A DNA stretch of 64,000 nucleotides from Anaerococcus marasmi. GTDB taxonomy: Bacteria; Bacillota; Clostridia; Tissierellales; Peptoniphilaceae. The DNA lies in assembly GCF_900290195.1 (NCBI RefSeq), contig NZ_OLMF01000004.1, positions 795,501 to 859,500 on the forward strand, in the 5' to 3' direction. The translations under genes and the position numbers were made by a program. The notes under the pieces are model-generated. The model did not search any database and had not been told where the DNA came from. It worked only from the letters and a program-made list of their open reading frames with translations. Positions 45,687-53,180 of this stretch are shown here, in pieces. The number at the start of each line of letters is the position of its first letter. The stretch's first letter is position 1.

Positions 45687-45715
45687 ATTATAACACGGGG
45701 GTTATATATTGTCAA
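45687..45715 (-). promoter_or_regulatory. Accessory promoter 1 (consensus, shared operator)
   Basis: TTGACA-N17-TATAAT on the minus strand, a perfect consensus. The spacer contains ATATAACCCCCGTG, shared with two other promoters in this region. Drives the 84-residue, 63-residue and AP2 genes. Confidence 0.9.
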
Positions 45716-45758
45716 GTCTTTTATGCTAATTTTACAGATACTGTCTAATCACCATTTG

Positions 45759-45929
45759 CTAATTGTTTCTTTCGTTTCTTACCTTGTTGAACTCTTTAGG
45801 GTCACACAACAGGTTTAAAAAATCCATAAATTCCATTTCCATGTCTAAACTTTTTACATGCACTTTATTTGATTTATTTAGTTCATCATATTTATCTTTA
45901 GTTTTAGATACATCTTTGTTTCTTGTCAT
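45759..45929 (-). CDS. Small phage protein, 56 residues
   Basis: A 56-residue frame with GGAG before its ATG and a consensus promoter upstream. It begins MTRNKDVSKTKDKYDELNKS and ends CDPKEFNKVRNERNN. No family is recognised. The independent promoter and ribosome site are the evidence that it is a gene. Confidence 0.65.
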   Translation of the reverse strand: MTRNKDVSKTKDKYDELNKSNKVHVKSLDMEMEFMDFLNLLCDPKEFNKVRNERNN

Positions 45930-45973
45930 TTTTAATCTCCTTTTAAATGTTTATCTTTATCTTTGTTACTTAT

Positions 45974-46002
45974 AGTATACCACGGGGGTTATATATTGTC
46001 AA
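45974..46002 (-). promoter_or_regulatory. Accessory promoter 2
   Basis: TTGACA-N17-TATACT, with the same ATATAACCCCCGTG spacer core as promoter 1. The -35 lies inside the last codons of the upstream gene. Drives the 56-residue gene. Confidence 0.85.
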
Positions 46003-46255
46003 GTGCTTTTTTTACTTTTTTCCTATCTTCTTCATTTAATTTTACAATTTTTAATGCAGTAGCTTGCCAAGATTTATAATCATACCCTCTATTATTAACT
46101 TCTTTGCTTATAGCATTGTTTACTTTAGCAGAATTAACTCTAGCCATTCCTACTTCGTATTTATATTTATCAGTTATTTCTTTCTGGATTATTCTGTATA
46201 GTTTTTTAACCTCTTTGTAATTTTGTAACTCTTGATTTGTAAATGTTGTTTTCAT
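45989..46255 (-). CDS. Small phage protein, 88 residues
   Basis: An 88-residue lysine-rich, helical protein (TNQELQNYKEVKKLYRIIQK, then EVNNRGYDYKSWQATALKIV). No family is recognised. It has GGAG before the ATG and its own promoter. It is the first of three separately promoted units in the accessory end of the prophage. Confidence 0.65.
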   Translation of the reverse strand: MKTTFTNQELQNYKEVKKLYRIIQKEITDKYKYEVGMARVNSAKVNNAISKEVNNRGYDYKSWQATALKIVKLNEEDRKKVKKALDNI

Positions 46256-46291
46256 TTATTTCTCCTTTTGTGTATCTCTTATGTTACTTAT

Positions 46292-46319
46292 ATTATATCA
46301 CACGGGTGTTATATGTCAA
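46292..46319 (-). promoter_or_regulatory. Accessory promoter 3
   Basis: TTGACA-N16-TATAAT. The spacer core TATAACACCCGTGTGA is a variant of the other two, and here ACAC..GTGT makes the symmetry clearer. Drives the 88-residue gene. Confidence 0.85.
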
Positions 46320-46550
46320 GTTTTTTTTCATTTTTTTTTAAGATATTTTTAACTTTTTTCTAAGAGACTCTGTACCCCTTGTAATCACTAGCCTAAGCTC
46401 TATTTTGCGATATAAGCGTTTTTTATTATTTAGGCATACTATAGGTATACTAATTTTAAGTATAAATGAAGATATTTACGATATTTTCGATTATCGCGAC
46501 AAGATTTAGATTATAAATTCAAATTTTGGCACTTTTTTGGATTTACGCAC

Positions 46551-46615
46551 AAAAAAAGAGATAACCCCAGGTGCTTAGGATTCTATCCTAGCATTAATCC
46601 TTCTCAAGTTATCTC
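46551..46615 (-). ncRNA. Candidate small structured RNA or extended terminator
   Basis: On the minus strand, outer arms GAGATAAC/GTTATCTC enclose an inner stem GCTAGGAT-AGA-ATCC(T)AAGC, and the outer arm is followed directly by TTTTTTT. The nested structure is larger than a simple terminator. Promoter-like TATAGTAT about 80 bp upstream (near 46695) could make it a short independent transcript. Confidence 0.4.
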
Positions 46616-46783
46616 AAATTCAGCCTTGATAGACACTTCTATCTTTCCACTACTCACGGAGGGACTTTTCCGCTTTCCAACTAGTCTTATATACTATACT
46701 ACAAACAAAAAATCCCACCACAAGGCGGGAAAATTTGTGCCAGCTTCCGCACGGCAGTTCATCTTATTTATATTATACCATTC

Positions 46784-46814
46784 AAAAAAAGCCCCACCAA
46801 CATCAAGACGGGGC
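46784..46814 (-). terminator. Terminator downstream of the holin gene
   Basis: Minus-strand GCCCC..GGGGC stem with a purine-rich loop followed by seven T residues. Confidence 0.7.
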
Positions 46815-46914
46815 GGGCAAGAGATTTCAGAGGACTTTTTGTCCTTTCATAATTATAATGATGTTTTTTTACTTGCCTTGTTAATTGCATTATACTTTAA
46901 TCTACTAGATTATA

Positions 46915-47295
46915 CTATTTTTTATTTTTGCTCTCCCAGACTTTTGCCTCGATCGCTTCATTTAAGAACTTGTTAGAGTTTTCAAATTCCTGTTCAAGGA
47001 TTTTCTTTGTTTCATCGTCGAGCATTTCTATAACTTTGACCTTAGTAGAGTTAAAAGCTTCTTCTGCTTCCGCCTTTCCAAAGCCTCCTTTATCTTTTAG
47101 ATCCTGTACAAAGTTTTGATTTGTGATATTGACTGCAAGTGTTACTATTTCTAGGGCTTTTTCAATAGCTCCTCTTACTCTTTCGTCCTTGATTTTAGCT
47201 TTGTTTTCATTTACATATTCTGTAAGGTATTTTAATCCTACAAAAAGAGCTGCTGTTAGTACTGTTAAGATTATATTTGTTAGTATATCGTTCAT
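46915..47295 (-). CDS. Phage holin, LLH family
   Basis: A 126-residue holin with one N-terminal membrane helix (IILTVLTAALFVGLKYLTEY) followed by a long charged helical domain (KIKDERVRGAIEKALEIVTL.. KKILEQEF), as in the holin superfamily 6 (LLH). It makes the membrane lesion that lets the endolysin out. It is separated from the endolysin gene by a HicAB-like pair. AGGAGG precedes the ATG. Confidence 0.85.
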   Translation of the reverse strand: MNDILTNIILTVLTAALFVGLKYLTEYVNENKAKIKDERVRGAIEKALEIVTLAVNITNQNFVQDLKDKGGFGKAEAEEAFNSTKVKVIEMLDDETKKILEQEFENSNKFLNEAIEAKVWESKNKK

Positions 47296-47319
47296 TTTTT
47301 CCTCCTAAATTTCTGTACT

Positions 47320-47347
47320 AAAAAAGCGACTACAAACGTAATCGCTT
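47320..47347 (-). terminator. Terminator of the hicAB unit
   Basis: Minus-strand stem AAGCGATTAC / GTAGTCGCTT (one T-G pair), GTTT loop, then TTTTTT, just after the hicB stop. Confidence 0.85.
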
Positions 47348-47352
47348 AATTC

Positions 47353-47697
47353 TTATATGCTTAATTTATATAAAGCTAATTGATTTAAAGAAATCCCCTC
47401 ATCCTCTGCTTCTTCTGCTAGTTTTTTATGAAGTGATTTAGGCAATCTTAAATTAAATTTACCTGAATATGTCTTATCAACTGGTTCTGGAATTTTTTCT
47501 TTATCTTCAATCATCACTTCCAAATTGCTTGCTAGCATTTCCATTACTAAATTGTAGCATTCTTCAAGGGTATCTCCATCTGCCCTTACTTCAGGTATTT
47601 CTTGAACTTGCCCAAAGTAATAATCGCCATCCTCATCTTTAACTTTATGAATTTTGACATTCCATGGTAAAGATAAATAATAGTTTAACTCTTTCAT
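47353..47697 (-). CDS. hicB: HicB-family antitoxin
   Basis: A 114-residue HicB protein. The N-terminal RNase-H-like fold has YYFGQVQEIPEVRADGDTLE, then ECYNLVMEMLASNLEVMIED. The C-terminal DNA-binding part is ribbon-helix-helix-like (GKFNLRLPKSLHKKLAEEAE). It neutralises the HicA encoded 29 bases upstream and presumably represses their own promoter. Confidence 0.92.
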   Translation of the reverse strand: MKELNYYLSLPWNVKIHKVKDEDGDYYFGQVQEIPEVRADGDTLEECYNLVMEMLASNLEVMIEDKEKIPEPVDKTYSGKFNLRLPKSLHKKLAEEAEDEGISLNQLALYKLSI

Positions 47698-47726
47698 AAA
47701 AATGTATTTGACTAGTCTTAGGGGAG

Positions 47727-47966
47727 CTAATCCTCCCCATCTAGTATTTTCAGTAGGTCTTCAACTTGATATTTCCTTACTGGGTTTCTAGCTAAAACCA
47801 AGTTAAAAACTTTACCGTCTGACTTTCTTTTGAAAACTTGATGACTACCAGCGTTGGATTTTCTTCTTTCAAACCCTTCCCATTCTAACACTTTTTCAAT
47901 TTCGTCCGGACTAATGTTATTGGGGCTGGTCTTCATCTTCTTGATAAGCTTATCTTTTTTAGTCAA
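47727..47966 (-). CDS. hicA: HicA-family toxin
   Basis: A protein of about 79 residues with the HicA double-stranded-RNA-binding-like fold: EIEKVLEWEGFERRKSNAGS, then HQVFKRKSDGK, the GSHxxF motif carrying the catalytic His. HicA cleaves mRNA. I start it at the TTG at 47966, ten bases after GGAGG. A longer frame from 48017 uses the TTG of the -35 box itself and is not credible. Confidence 0.88.
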   Translation of the reverse strand: MTKKDKLIKKMKTSPNNISPDEIEKVLEWEGFERRKSNAGSHQVFKRKSDGKVFNLVLARNPVRKYQVEDLLKILDGED

Positions 47967-47988
47967 ATACTTTTCACCTCCTGCTATT

Positions 47989-48017
47989 ATAGTACTATAT
48001 ATGGTATCATTTGTCAA
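47989..48017 (-). promoter_or_regulatory. Promoter of hicAB inside the lysis cassette
   Basis: Minus-strand TTGACA (48012-48017), 17-base spacer, TACTAT (47989-47994). It overlaps the end of the endolysin gene, so hicAB can be expressed in the lysogen independently of the late operon. Confidence 0.75.
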
Positions 48018-48743
48018 CTAAAAAGTTAACCACGGTCTAGTGTCTCCACTAAGTCTTCTATAAGCTACATATCTTCTTTGACCGCTCCATGAGATATAGG
48101 ATATCCAACGATACCCGTCTCCTTCATATACGCTGTCGTAGTTGATTTTAGCCCCCATAGGGTAGGTTGCCACTATAGCAGAGTCAGTACTGGCATCTGC
48201 TCTGACATTTACCGCACATTGAGTCCATGCGGACCAGTGTTCTTCTTTGATGAATTTCTTACCGCCTGTATTAGCCTTAGGCTTGCTTACACTAGGTCTA
48301 GAAGTGTTAGGATATCTAGGTCTAAAATATCTCTCATTCCAGCTCCTTTGCCTATCTAGGTAGTAGTCAATAGTATCTGCATCGTTGTATGAAATGCCGT
48401 CGTTAGTGTAGTTAGAGTGGACGATTCCGTCCTTTTTGTAAAACATTCCTGTGTGCCCAGCAGCTCCTAGGCTGGTTCCCTCTCCACCTCTGATAAAGAT
48501 ATCACCAGGTCTAACATCTTTGTAGCTGTAGATCTCATCTAAATAAGTTCCCTTTAATTTAAAGAGTGTCTCTGTATTACCTATAGGTGTTCCTTTTGGC
48601 AAGACTCCACCTGCTATAAGTGCATTGTATTGACTTGATGAACAGTCATAAAAATCAGGCCCATATCTATTCACCATGTCGTAGTGGATTCCTCTTGATC
48701 TGTGATGGTTTTTATACCAGTCTAGTGCTTCTTTTACTCCCAT
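48018..48743 (-). CDS. Phage endolysin: NlpC/P60-like amidase with SH3 domain
   Basis: A 241-residue lysin. The N-terminal catalytic domain belongs to the bacteriophage Amidase_5 (NlpC/P60-like) type: RYGPDFYDCSSSQYNALIAG (catalytic Cys), DVRPGDIFIRGG and GHTGMFYKKDG (catalytic His). A proline-rich linker (about residues 145-165) leads to an SH3b wall-binding domain: WTQCAVNVRADASTDSAIVA, then WISYISWSGQRRYVAYRRL. It cleaves peptidoglycan at lysis. Confidence 0.9.
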   Translation of the reverse strand: MGVKEALDWYKNHHRSRGIHYDMVNRYGPDFYDCSSSQYNALIAGGVLPKGTPIGNTETLFKLKGTYLDEIYSYKDVRPGDIFIRGGEGTSLGAAGHTGMFYKKDGIVHSNYTNDGISYNDADTIDYYLDRQRSWNERYFRPRYPNTSRPSVSKPKANTGGKKFIKEEHWSAWTQCAVNVRADASTDSAIVATYPMGAKINYDSVYEGDGYRWISYISWSGQRRYVAYRRLSGDTRPWLTF

Positions 48744-48848
48744 AATTACCTCCTTGTGATAATGCTTGTGATTAGTTTTTCGCTAAATTTCAACATTCTT
48801 TCTTTTCCTTGTGCATATCCGTGTGCACATCAAAAGGACTAGCTTGTG

Positions 48849-49217
48849 CTAGCCCTCATTGTCCTTCTCATTATCAATTATAATATTATCAACTTTAGTA
48901 TTTAAAACAGTAACATCCTCTTGTATTTTCTTGACCCCTTGCTTAATCTCAGCAAGGGAAGCTCCAGAAGAAGTAGAGTGTACCTCTAGTTTCTCTGATA
49001 ATCCGCCTAGTTTGCTATTAGTTCCATTAGTACTTACCGCAAACTTTTCAGTAAGATCAATTAGCTTTTGGTTACTTTCTATCTGTAACTGCCTATCTTC
49101 TCTCCTCTCCTCTCTTTTCGTATTAGTATCATCTATATATGTCTTCAAGAAGATTGCTGCTATTATTACTAGCGGACCATTTTTAACTATAGCTGCTGCT
49201 AACCAATCAAGTGTCAT
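48849..49217 (-). CDS. Phage membrane/coiled-coil protein, XhlA- or BhlA-like
   Basis: A 122-residue protein with one N-terminal membrane helix (AAIVKNGPLVIIAAIFLKTY) followed by a charged coiled coil to the end (KREERREDRQLQIESNQKLI, and so on). Its place just upstream of the endolysin fits an accessory holin or spanin-like role, as for the BhlA/UviB group. The precise class is uncertain. A weak hairpin follows at 48831-48853. Confidence 0.6.
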   Translation of the reverse strand: MTLDWLAAAIVKNGPLVIIAAIFLKTYIDDTNTKREERREDRQLQIESNQKLIDLTEKFAVSTNGTNSKLGGLSEKLEVHSTSSGASLAEIKQGVKKIQEDVTVLNTKVDNIIIDNEKDNEG

Positions 49218-49251
49218 TTTATCACCTGCCTTTGTATCAGTAACCTATTAA

Positions 49252-49890
49252 TCAACCTTCAATTAAATTCCAACCGTCAGGATATCCGCTTGGACTATAG
49301 GTGTTATTGTCTATGATTGACTCGTATATAGCCCCTTCAAAGCTTACCTTGTCCCCTTTCTTGTAAGCATCATGAGCCCCTGTAGGTTGCTTAAATTCTC
49401 CCACTACCTCAGTTTCTTCTCCATCTTGATTTGTGATTTTGACATCAAGGAACTCTTTATATAGGGCTGGTGTTGATGATGGAATCCAGGTCCTTTGGCT
49501 TCTATGTTCTTGTATAACTTCATAGATTCTTCCCTCAAAGTTAAACTTGTCGCCTTCCTTGTACTCTTTATTCTCTTGGTACTCTTCGTATCTAGATAGG
49601 ATTTCTTCCTTTTGATCGTCGGACAAGTCTTTAGCAAGGGTTATGGTCTTAAGTATAGACTTTATTGATTGTTCTTGCTCTTCCTGTCTTTGGGCTAGGT
49701 CTTCAAGGGCCCTTGATGGATTAAATTCCCTAGCAAGCTTTGCGATTGCCCTTTGCTCTAGGATTTCATCGTCAACTTCCGTCATATCTCCCTTAAAAGA
49801 TACGACAAAGTCCCTATAAGGCTCTTGTAGTGTGAGTCTTACTTTAGTTTCGTCAGTTCCTGTGTAGTATGCTTTTTGTATTCTGTACAT
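49252..49890 (-). CDS. Phage tail accessory protein with two CBM5/12-like modules
   Basis: A 212-residue protein. The N-terminal half is DUF1366-like with a coiled segment (RALEDLAQRQEEQEQSIKSI). The C-terminal half has two aromatic-rich carbohydrate-binding modules: YKEGDKFNFEGRIYEVIQEH and YKKGDKVSFEGAIYESIIDN, each ending with aromatics, of the chitin-binding CBM5/12 type. It probably helps the tail or lysin bind the host wall. Confidence 0.7.
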   Translation of the reverse strand: MYRIQKAYYTGTDETKVRLTLQEPYRDFVVSFKGDMTEVDDEILEQRAIAKLAREFNPSRALEDLAQRQEEQEQSIKSILKTITLAKDLSDDQKEEILSRYEEYQENKEYKEGDKFNFEGRIYEVIQEHRSQRTWIPSSTPALYKEFLDVKITNQDGEETEVVGEFKQPTGAHDAYKKGDKVSFEGAIYESIIDNNTYSPSGYPDGWNLIEG

Positions 49891-49916
49891 ATTCGTACCT
49901 CCTTAATTTTTATATA

Positions 49917-49940
49917 TAAAAAAGAGAGTCTAAGCTCTCT
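49917..49940 (-). terminator. Terminator after the receptor-binding gene array
   Basis: Minus-strand stem AGAGAG-CTTAGA-CTCTCT followed by TTTTTTA, four bases after the stop of the 160-residue tail gene. Confidence 0.8.
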
Positions 49941-49943
49941 TAA

Positions 49944-50426
49944 TTACCTTGGTTGTATTTCTTTGTAATCTCCTTCGGGTGGGAGTAGGGGTCGTTTGTC
50001 TTTAGGTAAGTCTCCTTTAGATGATACGAAGATATCTCCTATTTCCCCTTCAAACAAACAAATGCTTTCTAGGGTAACATTAGCCCCGCTACTTGACCTT
50101 ATGTGCATAGGTCCTGTGATTTCCGAACCTTTTAATTCTATATAATTAAAATCACCTTTAGTTTGATAAGGCTTATATTGACCCTTATAGATATCTATAT
50201 TACCTTCTACACGGCCAAAAAAACCTATATAGTAGGTCTTATCATTATTTAGTGCTAGGGTGCTTTCTCTTAATTTATCTATGGTAAATCCGGCCATAGA
50301 TGTTCTTAAATCAGTTACATATACTCTATTATCCTTTAAGCTAATATTTGCCATAGTCTTGTCATATACATATTCTGGAATTTGAAGTCGTCCACCATTG
50401 AGTAGTAGGTTGTGCTTAACTAACAT
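49944..50426 (-). CDS. Phage tail/receptor-binding paralogue 4 (no G tract)
   Basis: A 160-residue member of a four-gene tandem family. It shares the family start (MLVKHNLLLNG) and a terminal motif, here PPEGDYKEIQPR, which corresponds to the GGG-x-F-x-E-V-Y-P-L end of its neighbours. The middle (GNIDIYKGQYKPYQTKGDFN, GPMHIRSSSGANVT) looks beta-rich. It lacks the poly-G tract, so its C-terminus is fixed. Its start lies within the alternative-frame end of paralogue 3. It presumably forms a baseplate tip or fiber. Confidence 0.7.
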   Translation of the reverse strand: MLVKHNLLLNGGRLQIPEYVYDKTMANISLKDNRVYVTDLRTSMAGFTIDKLRESTLALNNDKTYYIGFFGRVEGNIDIYKGQYKPYQTKGDFNYIELKGSEITGPMHIRSSSGANVTLESICLFEGEIGDIFVSSKGDLPKDKRPLLPPEGDYKEIQPR

Positions 50427-50471
50427 AAAGCACCCCCATTCTTAACTGGTCGAAATCGACTAGTTTTAAGC

Positions 50472-50972
50472 TTAGAGTGGGTACACTTCCTGGAATACCC
50501 CCCCCCCCGCTAGATAAATGGCTTGTTTACTAGGTTCTAAGTCCGTTTTGCTAGGAATGTAAAAGCTATTTCCATTACTTACTTCTAATTTACTTTGGGT
50601 TAAATAAAATGTTTTTCCTAAATCGTATTCTTTGAATCTTATAAACCAACTTAATGTTTTATATGTTTCTGGAATATTTTTTGTCACCAAAGTAAACTTA
50701 TAAAATTTAGGTTCATTTGTTCCTGCTGGATAGTGTATAGTTCCAAATTGATAATAAGGGGCATCACTATAATGGACAACAAAATTTCTATCCTTTTCTA
50801 AAGGTTCTTTAGGTGCAAACCAGAATGATAAAGTGGTATTTCCGCTTTTAAAGTTATTCCAAAATTCATCTTCTATCACAACTCTATAGTCGTATACACC
50901 AGTATTTTCCATTCGTGTTACTTCTATTGTATTTTTATTACTTTTTTTAATAAAGTTTCTATTAATAATCAC
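50472..50972 (-). CDS. Phage tail/receptor-binding paralogue 3 with 11-G tract
   Basis: A 166-residue protein with a carbohydrate-binding-like beta-sandwich middle (NTTLSFWFAPKEPLEKDRNF, TYKTLSWFIRFKEYDLGKTF). GTG start overlapping the previous stop (GTGA). Near its end is a run of 11 G (50498-50508), coding for glycines. With 11 G the protein ends GGGVFQEVYPL. With 12 G it would run on through VPTLSLKLVDFDQLRMGVLY to a stop overlapping the next start. It is the only one of the three tract genes currently in the EVYPL frame. Confidence 0.75.
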   Translation of the reverse strand: MIINRNFIKKSNKNTIEVTRMENTGVYDYRVVIEDEFWNNFKSGNTTLSFWFAPKEPLEKDRNFVVHYSDAPYYQFGTIHYPAGTNEPKFYKFTLVTKNIPETYKTLSWFIRFKEYDLGKTFYLTQSKLEVSNGNSFYIPSKTDLEPSKQAIYLAGGGVFQEVYPL

Positions 50973-51490
50973 GCTGCAACCTCCTTCCTATAAGAAGATT
51001 GCCTAGGGAACTTAAGAGATTGGGAATATCTCTTCGAACGTACCCCCCCCCCGATAAAATATTGACGTTTAGCCGTTTCTAGGGTTTTTTCACTTGGAAC
51101 AAATATGGGATTCCTGTTTTCACCTTCTACAATTTCGATTTCAGACCATTCAGCTCCCATATTATTTGTTTTTGAAGATAAAGCGGTATAGCACAATATG
51201 GAGTTCGCTTCTGCTATATAAGTAAAGGTAAAAGTTAAAAATCCATCTTCTATAGATTTTACTTGATAGGCACCGTAACTTTTGTACCTTTCATTATGAC
51301 CTTGGACAATATGGACAAAATTGTCAATTTCTCGTCCCTCTCCTGGTATTTGTTTCATTTTGCAAGAAAAAGTATAAGTCTCTCCTGCTATCAATTTAGT
51401 TAAATCACCAATATACCTTGCCATAGTCATATCTTTAGGCTCTGCAATAATTTTTCTATCACCTTCGTACAAATTAGGGTTAATTAACAT
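50969..51490 (-). CDS. Phage tail/receptor-binding paralogue 2 with 10-G tract
   Basis: A 173-residue protein, family start MLINPNLYEGD. The middle looks like a carbohydrate-binding module (LIAGETYTFSCKMKQIPGEG, FLTFTFTYIAEANSILCYTA). A run of 10 G (51043-51052) puts it in a long frame ending KFPRQSSYRKEVAA, whose stop overlaps the start of paralogue 3. One more G would give the family end GGTFEEIFPIS. Confidence 0.75.
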   Translation of the reverse strand: MLINPNLYEGDRKIIAEPKDMTMARYIGDLTKLIAGETYTFSCKMKQIPGEGREIDNFVHIVQGHNERYKSYGAYQVKSIEDGFLTFTFTYIAEANSILCYTALSSKTNNMGAEWSEIEIVEGENRNPIFVPSEKTLETAKRQYFIGGGVRSKRYSQSLKFPRQSSYRKEVAA

Positions 51491-51963
51491 AAACCAACCC
51501 CCTTGTCTCCACTATAGAGGGTAGACTTCGTGATACCCCCCCCGATTGGGAAAATGGCTTGATTCTCGGGTTTTACGTTGCTTTTATGTGGTAAGTAAGG
51601 TGTCATCTTGTCTCCTTTTTCTAGTTTTATATTGGTGTATCTAGCACTTACACCATCAGTACTGCCAGTCAACCCTGCATAACAAGCTATTCTATGTGTA
51701 GAATCTCCTTTATATACAAAAGTTAAGCCACTACGATTTTTTGTACTAAACATTGAAATTTTGCTATAGACTGTGTAAGTTTTATCAAACACAATAACTT
51801 TACCTTCACTGCCTTCGCTTAAATCTAAATTAGCTGAAAAAGTATAGGTGGCACCTTCAACTAAATTAAGACTATCTAGGAATACCGCCCCATATCGATA
51901 AGCGATATCCTTTGCTTCTAAAACTATTGATGATTGTTTGATTAAATTCTCATTAACAATCAT
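51484..51963 (-). CDS. Phage tail/receptor-binding paralogue 1 with 8-G tract
   Basis: A 159-residue protein, family start MIVNENLIKQS, middle LVEGATYTFSANLDLSEGSE and HRIACYAGLTGSTDGVSARY like a carbohydrate-binding beta-sandwich. A run of 8 G (51536-51543) gives the end GGGITKSTLYSGDKGVGLC, with the stop overlapping the next ATG. With 9 G it would end GGGYHEVYPL, the family form. Confidence 0.75.
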   Translation of the reverse strand: MIVNENLIKQSSIVLEAKDIAYRYGAVFLDSLNLVEGATYTFSANLDLSEGSEGKVIVFDKTYTVYSKISMFSTKNRSGLTFVYKGDSTHRIACYAGLTGSTDGVSARYTNIKLEKGDKMTPYLPHKSNVKPENQAIFPIGGGITKSTLYSGDKGVGLC

Positions 51964-53180
51964 AGCCCCTCCTCTCTTATAACTGACACCTTATCCTCTG
52001 GCATAGTAACAGTCGTAAAAATCATCTCCCCAGTAACCTTCTTGCCAAAATCAATTTCATAATCTTTAATTTGGGGATATACATGGATAGCATATCTTAA
52101 GTCTTCGTCGGTCATAGAGTAAAAAAGGATAACTCCTTGGCTGGTTGACTTTATTCTGAACCTATACTTGTCTGAGTCGACATTGACCCTCAAAAAGTCA
52201 TTGGCTACCAGTTTGCCTATCTCTTTAGGCTTAAATTTTACCTGTCCGTCCTCAATGTATGGGTCTAGGACATATACCATATCATCTTGGTACTTGACCT
52301 CACTATCAAAAATAAGGTCCTTAAGCTTTTGTACTTCATCATCTACCTCTGTCTTATCTGCTTTAGGCTCTAATTTTTTATCTATATCCTTATCAAGATT
52401 ATCAAGCTTAGTCTTGTACGCGTTAGTAAAGTTATTATCACTAAGTCCCTTGCCTGGCTCTTTGCTTACATAGTCTTTAAGTAGGCCCGCTACGTCCGTT
52501 TTTACTGTATCAGATATATTCTTAGCCTCAGAGTCTATATCTTTAAGGGCTTGGTCTTTCTTGCTTCCTATAAGGCTTATCGCTTCCGTGCTACTGGTTT
52601 TTATCTTATCACTTTCTGCCTTGCCAGCTTTCCTTATATCGCTTATACTTTGGCTTTTACTGGCTTCTATATTCTTTAGATACTCATCCCCTGTAGTTGA
52701 TACTTCTCTAGTTTTGGTATCGACATAAGAGGTAAATGTGTCCTTCTTATTTGTTATAATCGTGATAGTTTGCTTGAGCTTTTCATCAGCTTGCTTTTGG
52801 ACATCTGCTGTGATTTCCTCCAGGGTTTGCTTTGCTCGCTCGGCTGTTTCTTTGTCTGGTAGGTTCTTAAAGCCTTGGGTAACTCTTACAATTAGATCCC
52901 TATCACTTGGAAAGACATATCCGGCCACGCTTATATCAAGAAGATAGTCATCTACCGCAAGATTACCGGGCAATGAAAAAGAGACTTCCGCACCTTTTAC
53001 TGTAGTGGTCGTCTCCCAAAATTTACCATGATTTGTATATAAGGCTACCTGTGCCGACTGGCCATCAAGCTTTTTCTCCCTACCTTTGGCATCTTGGAGG
53101 ATAAAGGATAGGACAGAGGACCTATCAGCCTGCTTGATGACGGTACCGCCCTCAATTTGCCTTAGATTAGTAGTATCCAT
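51960..53180 (-). CDS. Phage baseplate upper protein (BppU-like)
   Basis: A 406-residue protein. The N-terminal domain (GTVIKQADRSSVLSFILQDA, DYLLDISVAGYVFPSDRDLI) matches the BppU N-terminal family that joins receptor-binding proteins to the baseplate. A long coiled coil follows (about residues 120-280), then a C-terminal beta domain (KYRFRIKSTSQGVILFYSMT). It overlaps paralogue 1 by four bases. Confidence 0.85.
   Translation of the reverse strand: MDTTNLRQIEGGTVIKQADRSSVLSFILQDAKGREKKLDGQSAQVALYTNHGKFWETTTTVKGAEVSFSLPGNLAVDDYLLDISVAGYVFPSDRDLIVRVTQGFKNLPDKETAERAKQTLEEITADVQKQADEKLKQTITIITNKKDTFTSYVDTKTREVSTTGDEYLKNIEASKSQSISDIRKAGKAESDKIKTSSTEAISLIGSKKDQALKDIDSEAKNISDTVKTDVAGLLKDYVSKEPGKGLSDNNFTNAYKTKLDNLDKDIDKKLEPKADKTEVDDEVQKLKDLIFDSEVKYQDDMVYVLDPYIEDGQVKFKPKEIGKLVANDFLRVNVDSDKYRFRIKSTSQGVILFYSMTDEDLRYAIHVYPQIKDYEIDFGKKVTGEMIFTTVTMPEDKVSVIREEGL

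Larger units (their letters stand above)
46320..46914. other. Non-coding region with several hairpins between holin and accessory genes
   Basis: No convincing protein gene. It holds a structured element with a terminator-like tail at 46551-46615, a terminator at 46707-46730 (minus-strand CCCGCC-TTGT-GGTGGG then ATTTTTT) and another at 46784-46814 (GCCCC..GGGGC then T7). The last lies downstream of the holin gene. The rest (46320-46550) is AT-rich with nothing recognised. Confidence 0.6.

Noticed and set aside
47967-48017. Longer N-terminus for HicA from the TTG at 48017
   Set aside because: That TTG is the start of the TTGACA -35 box of the hicAB promoter; a better TTG with GGAGG lies at 47966.
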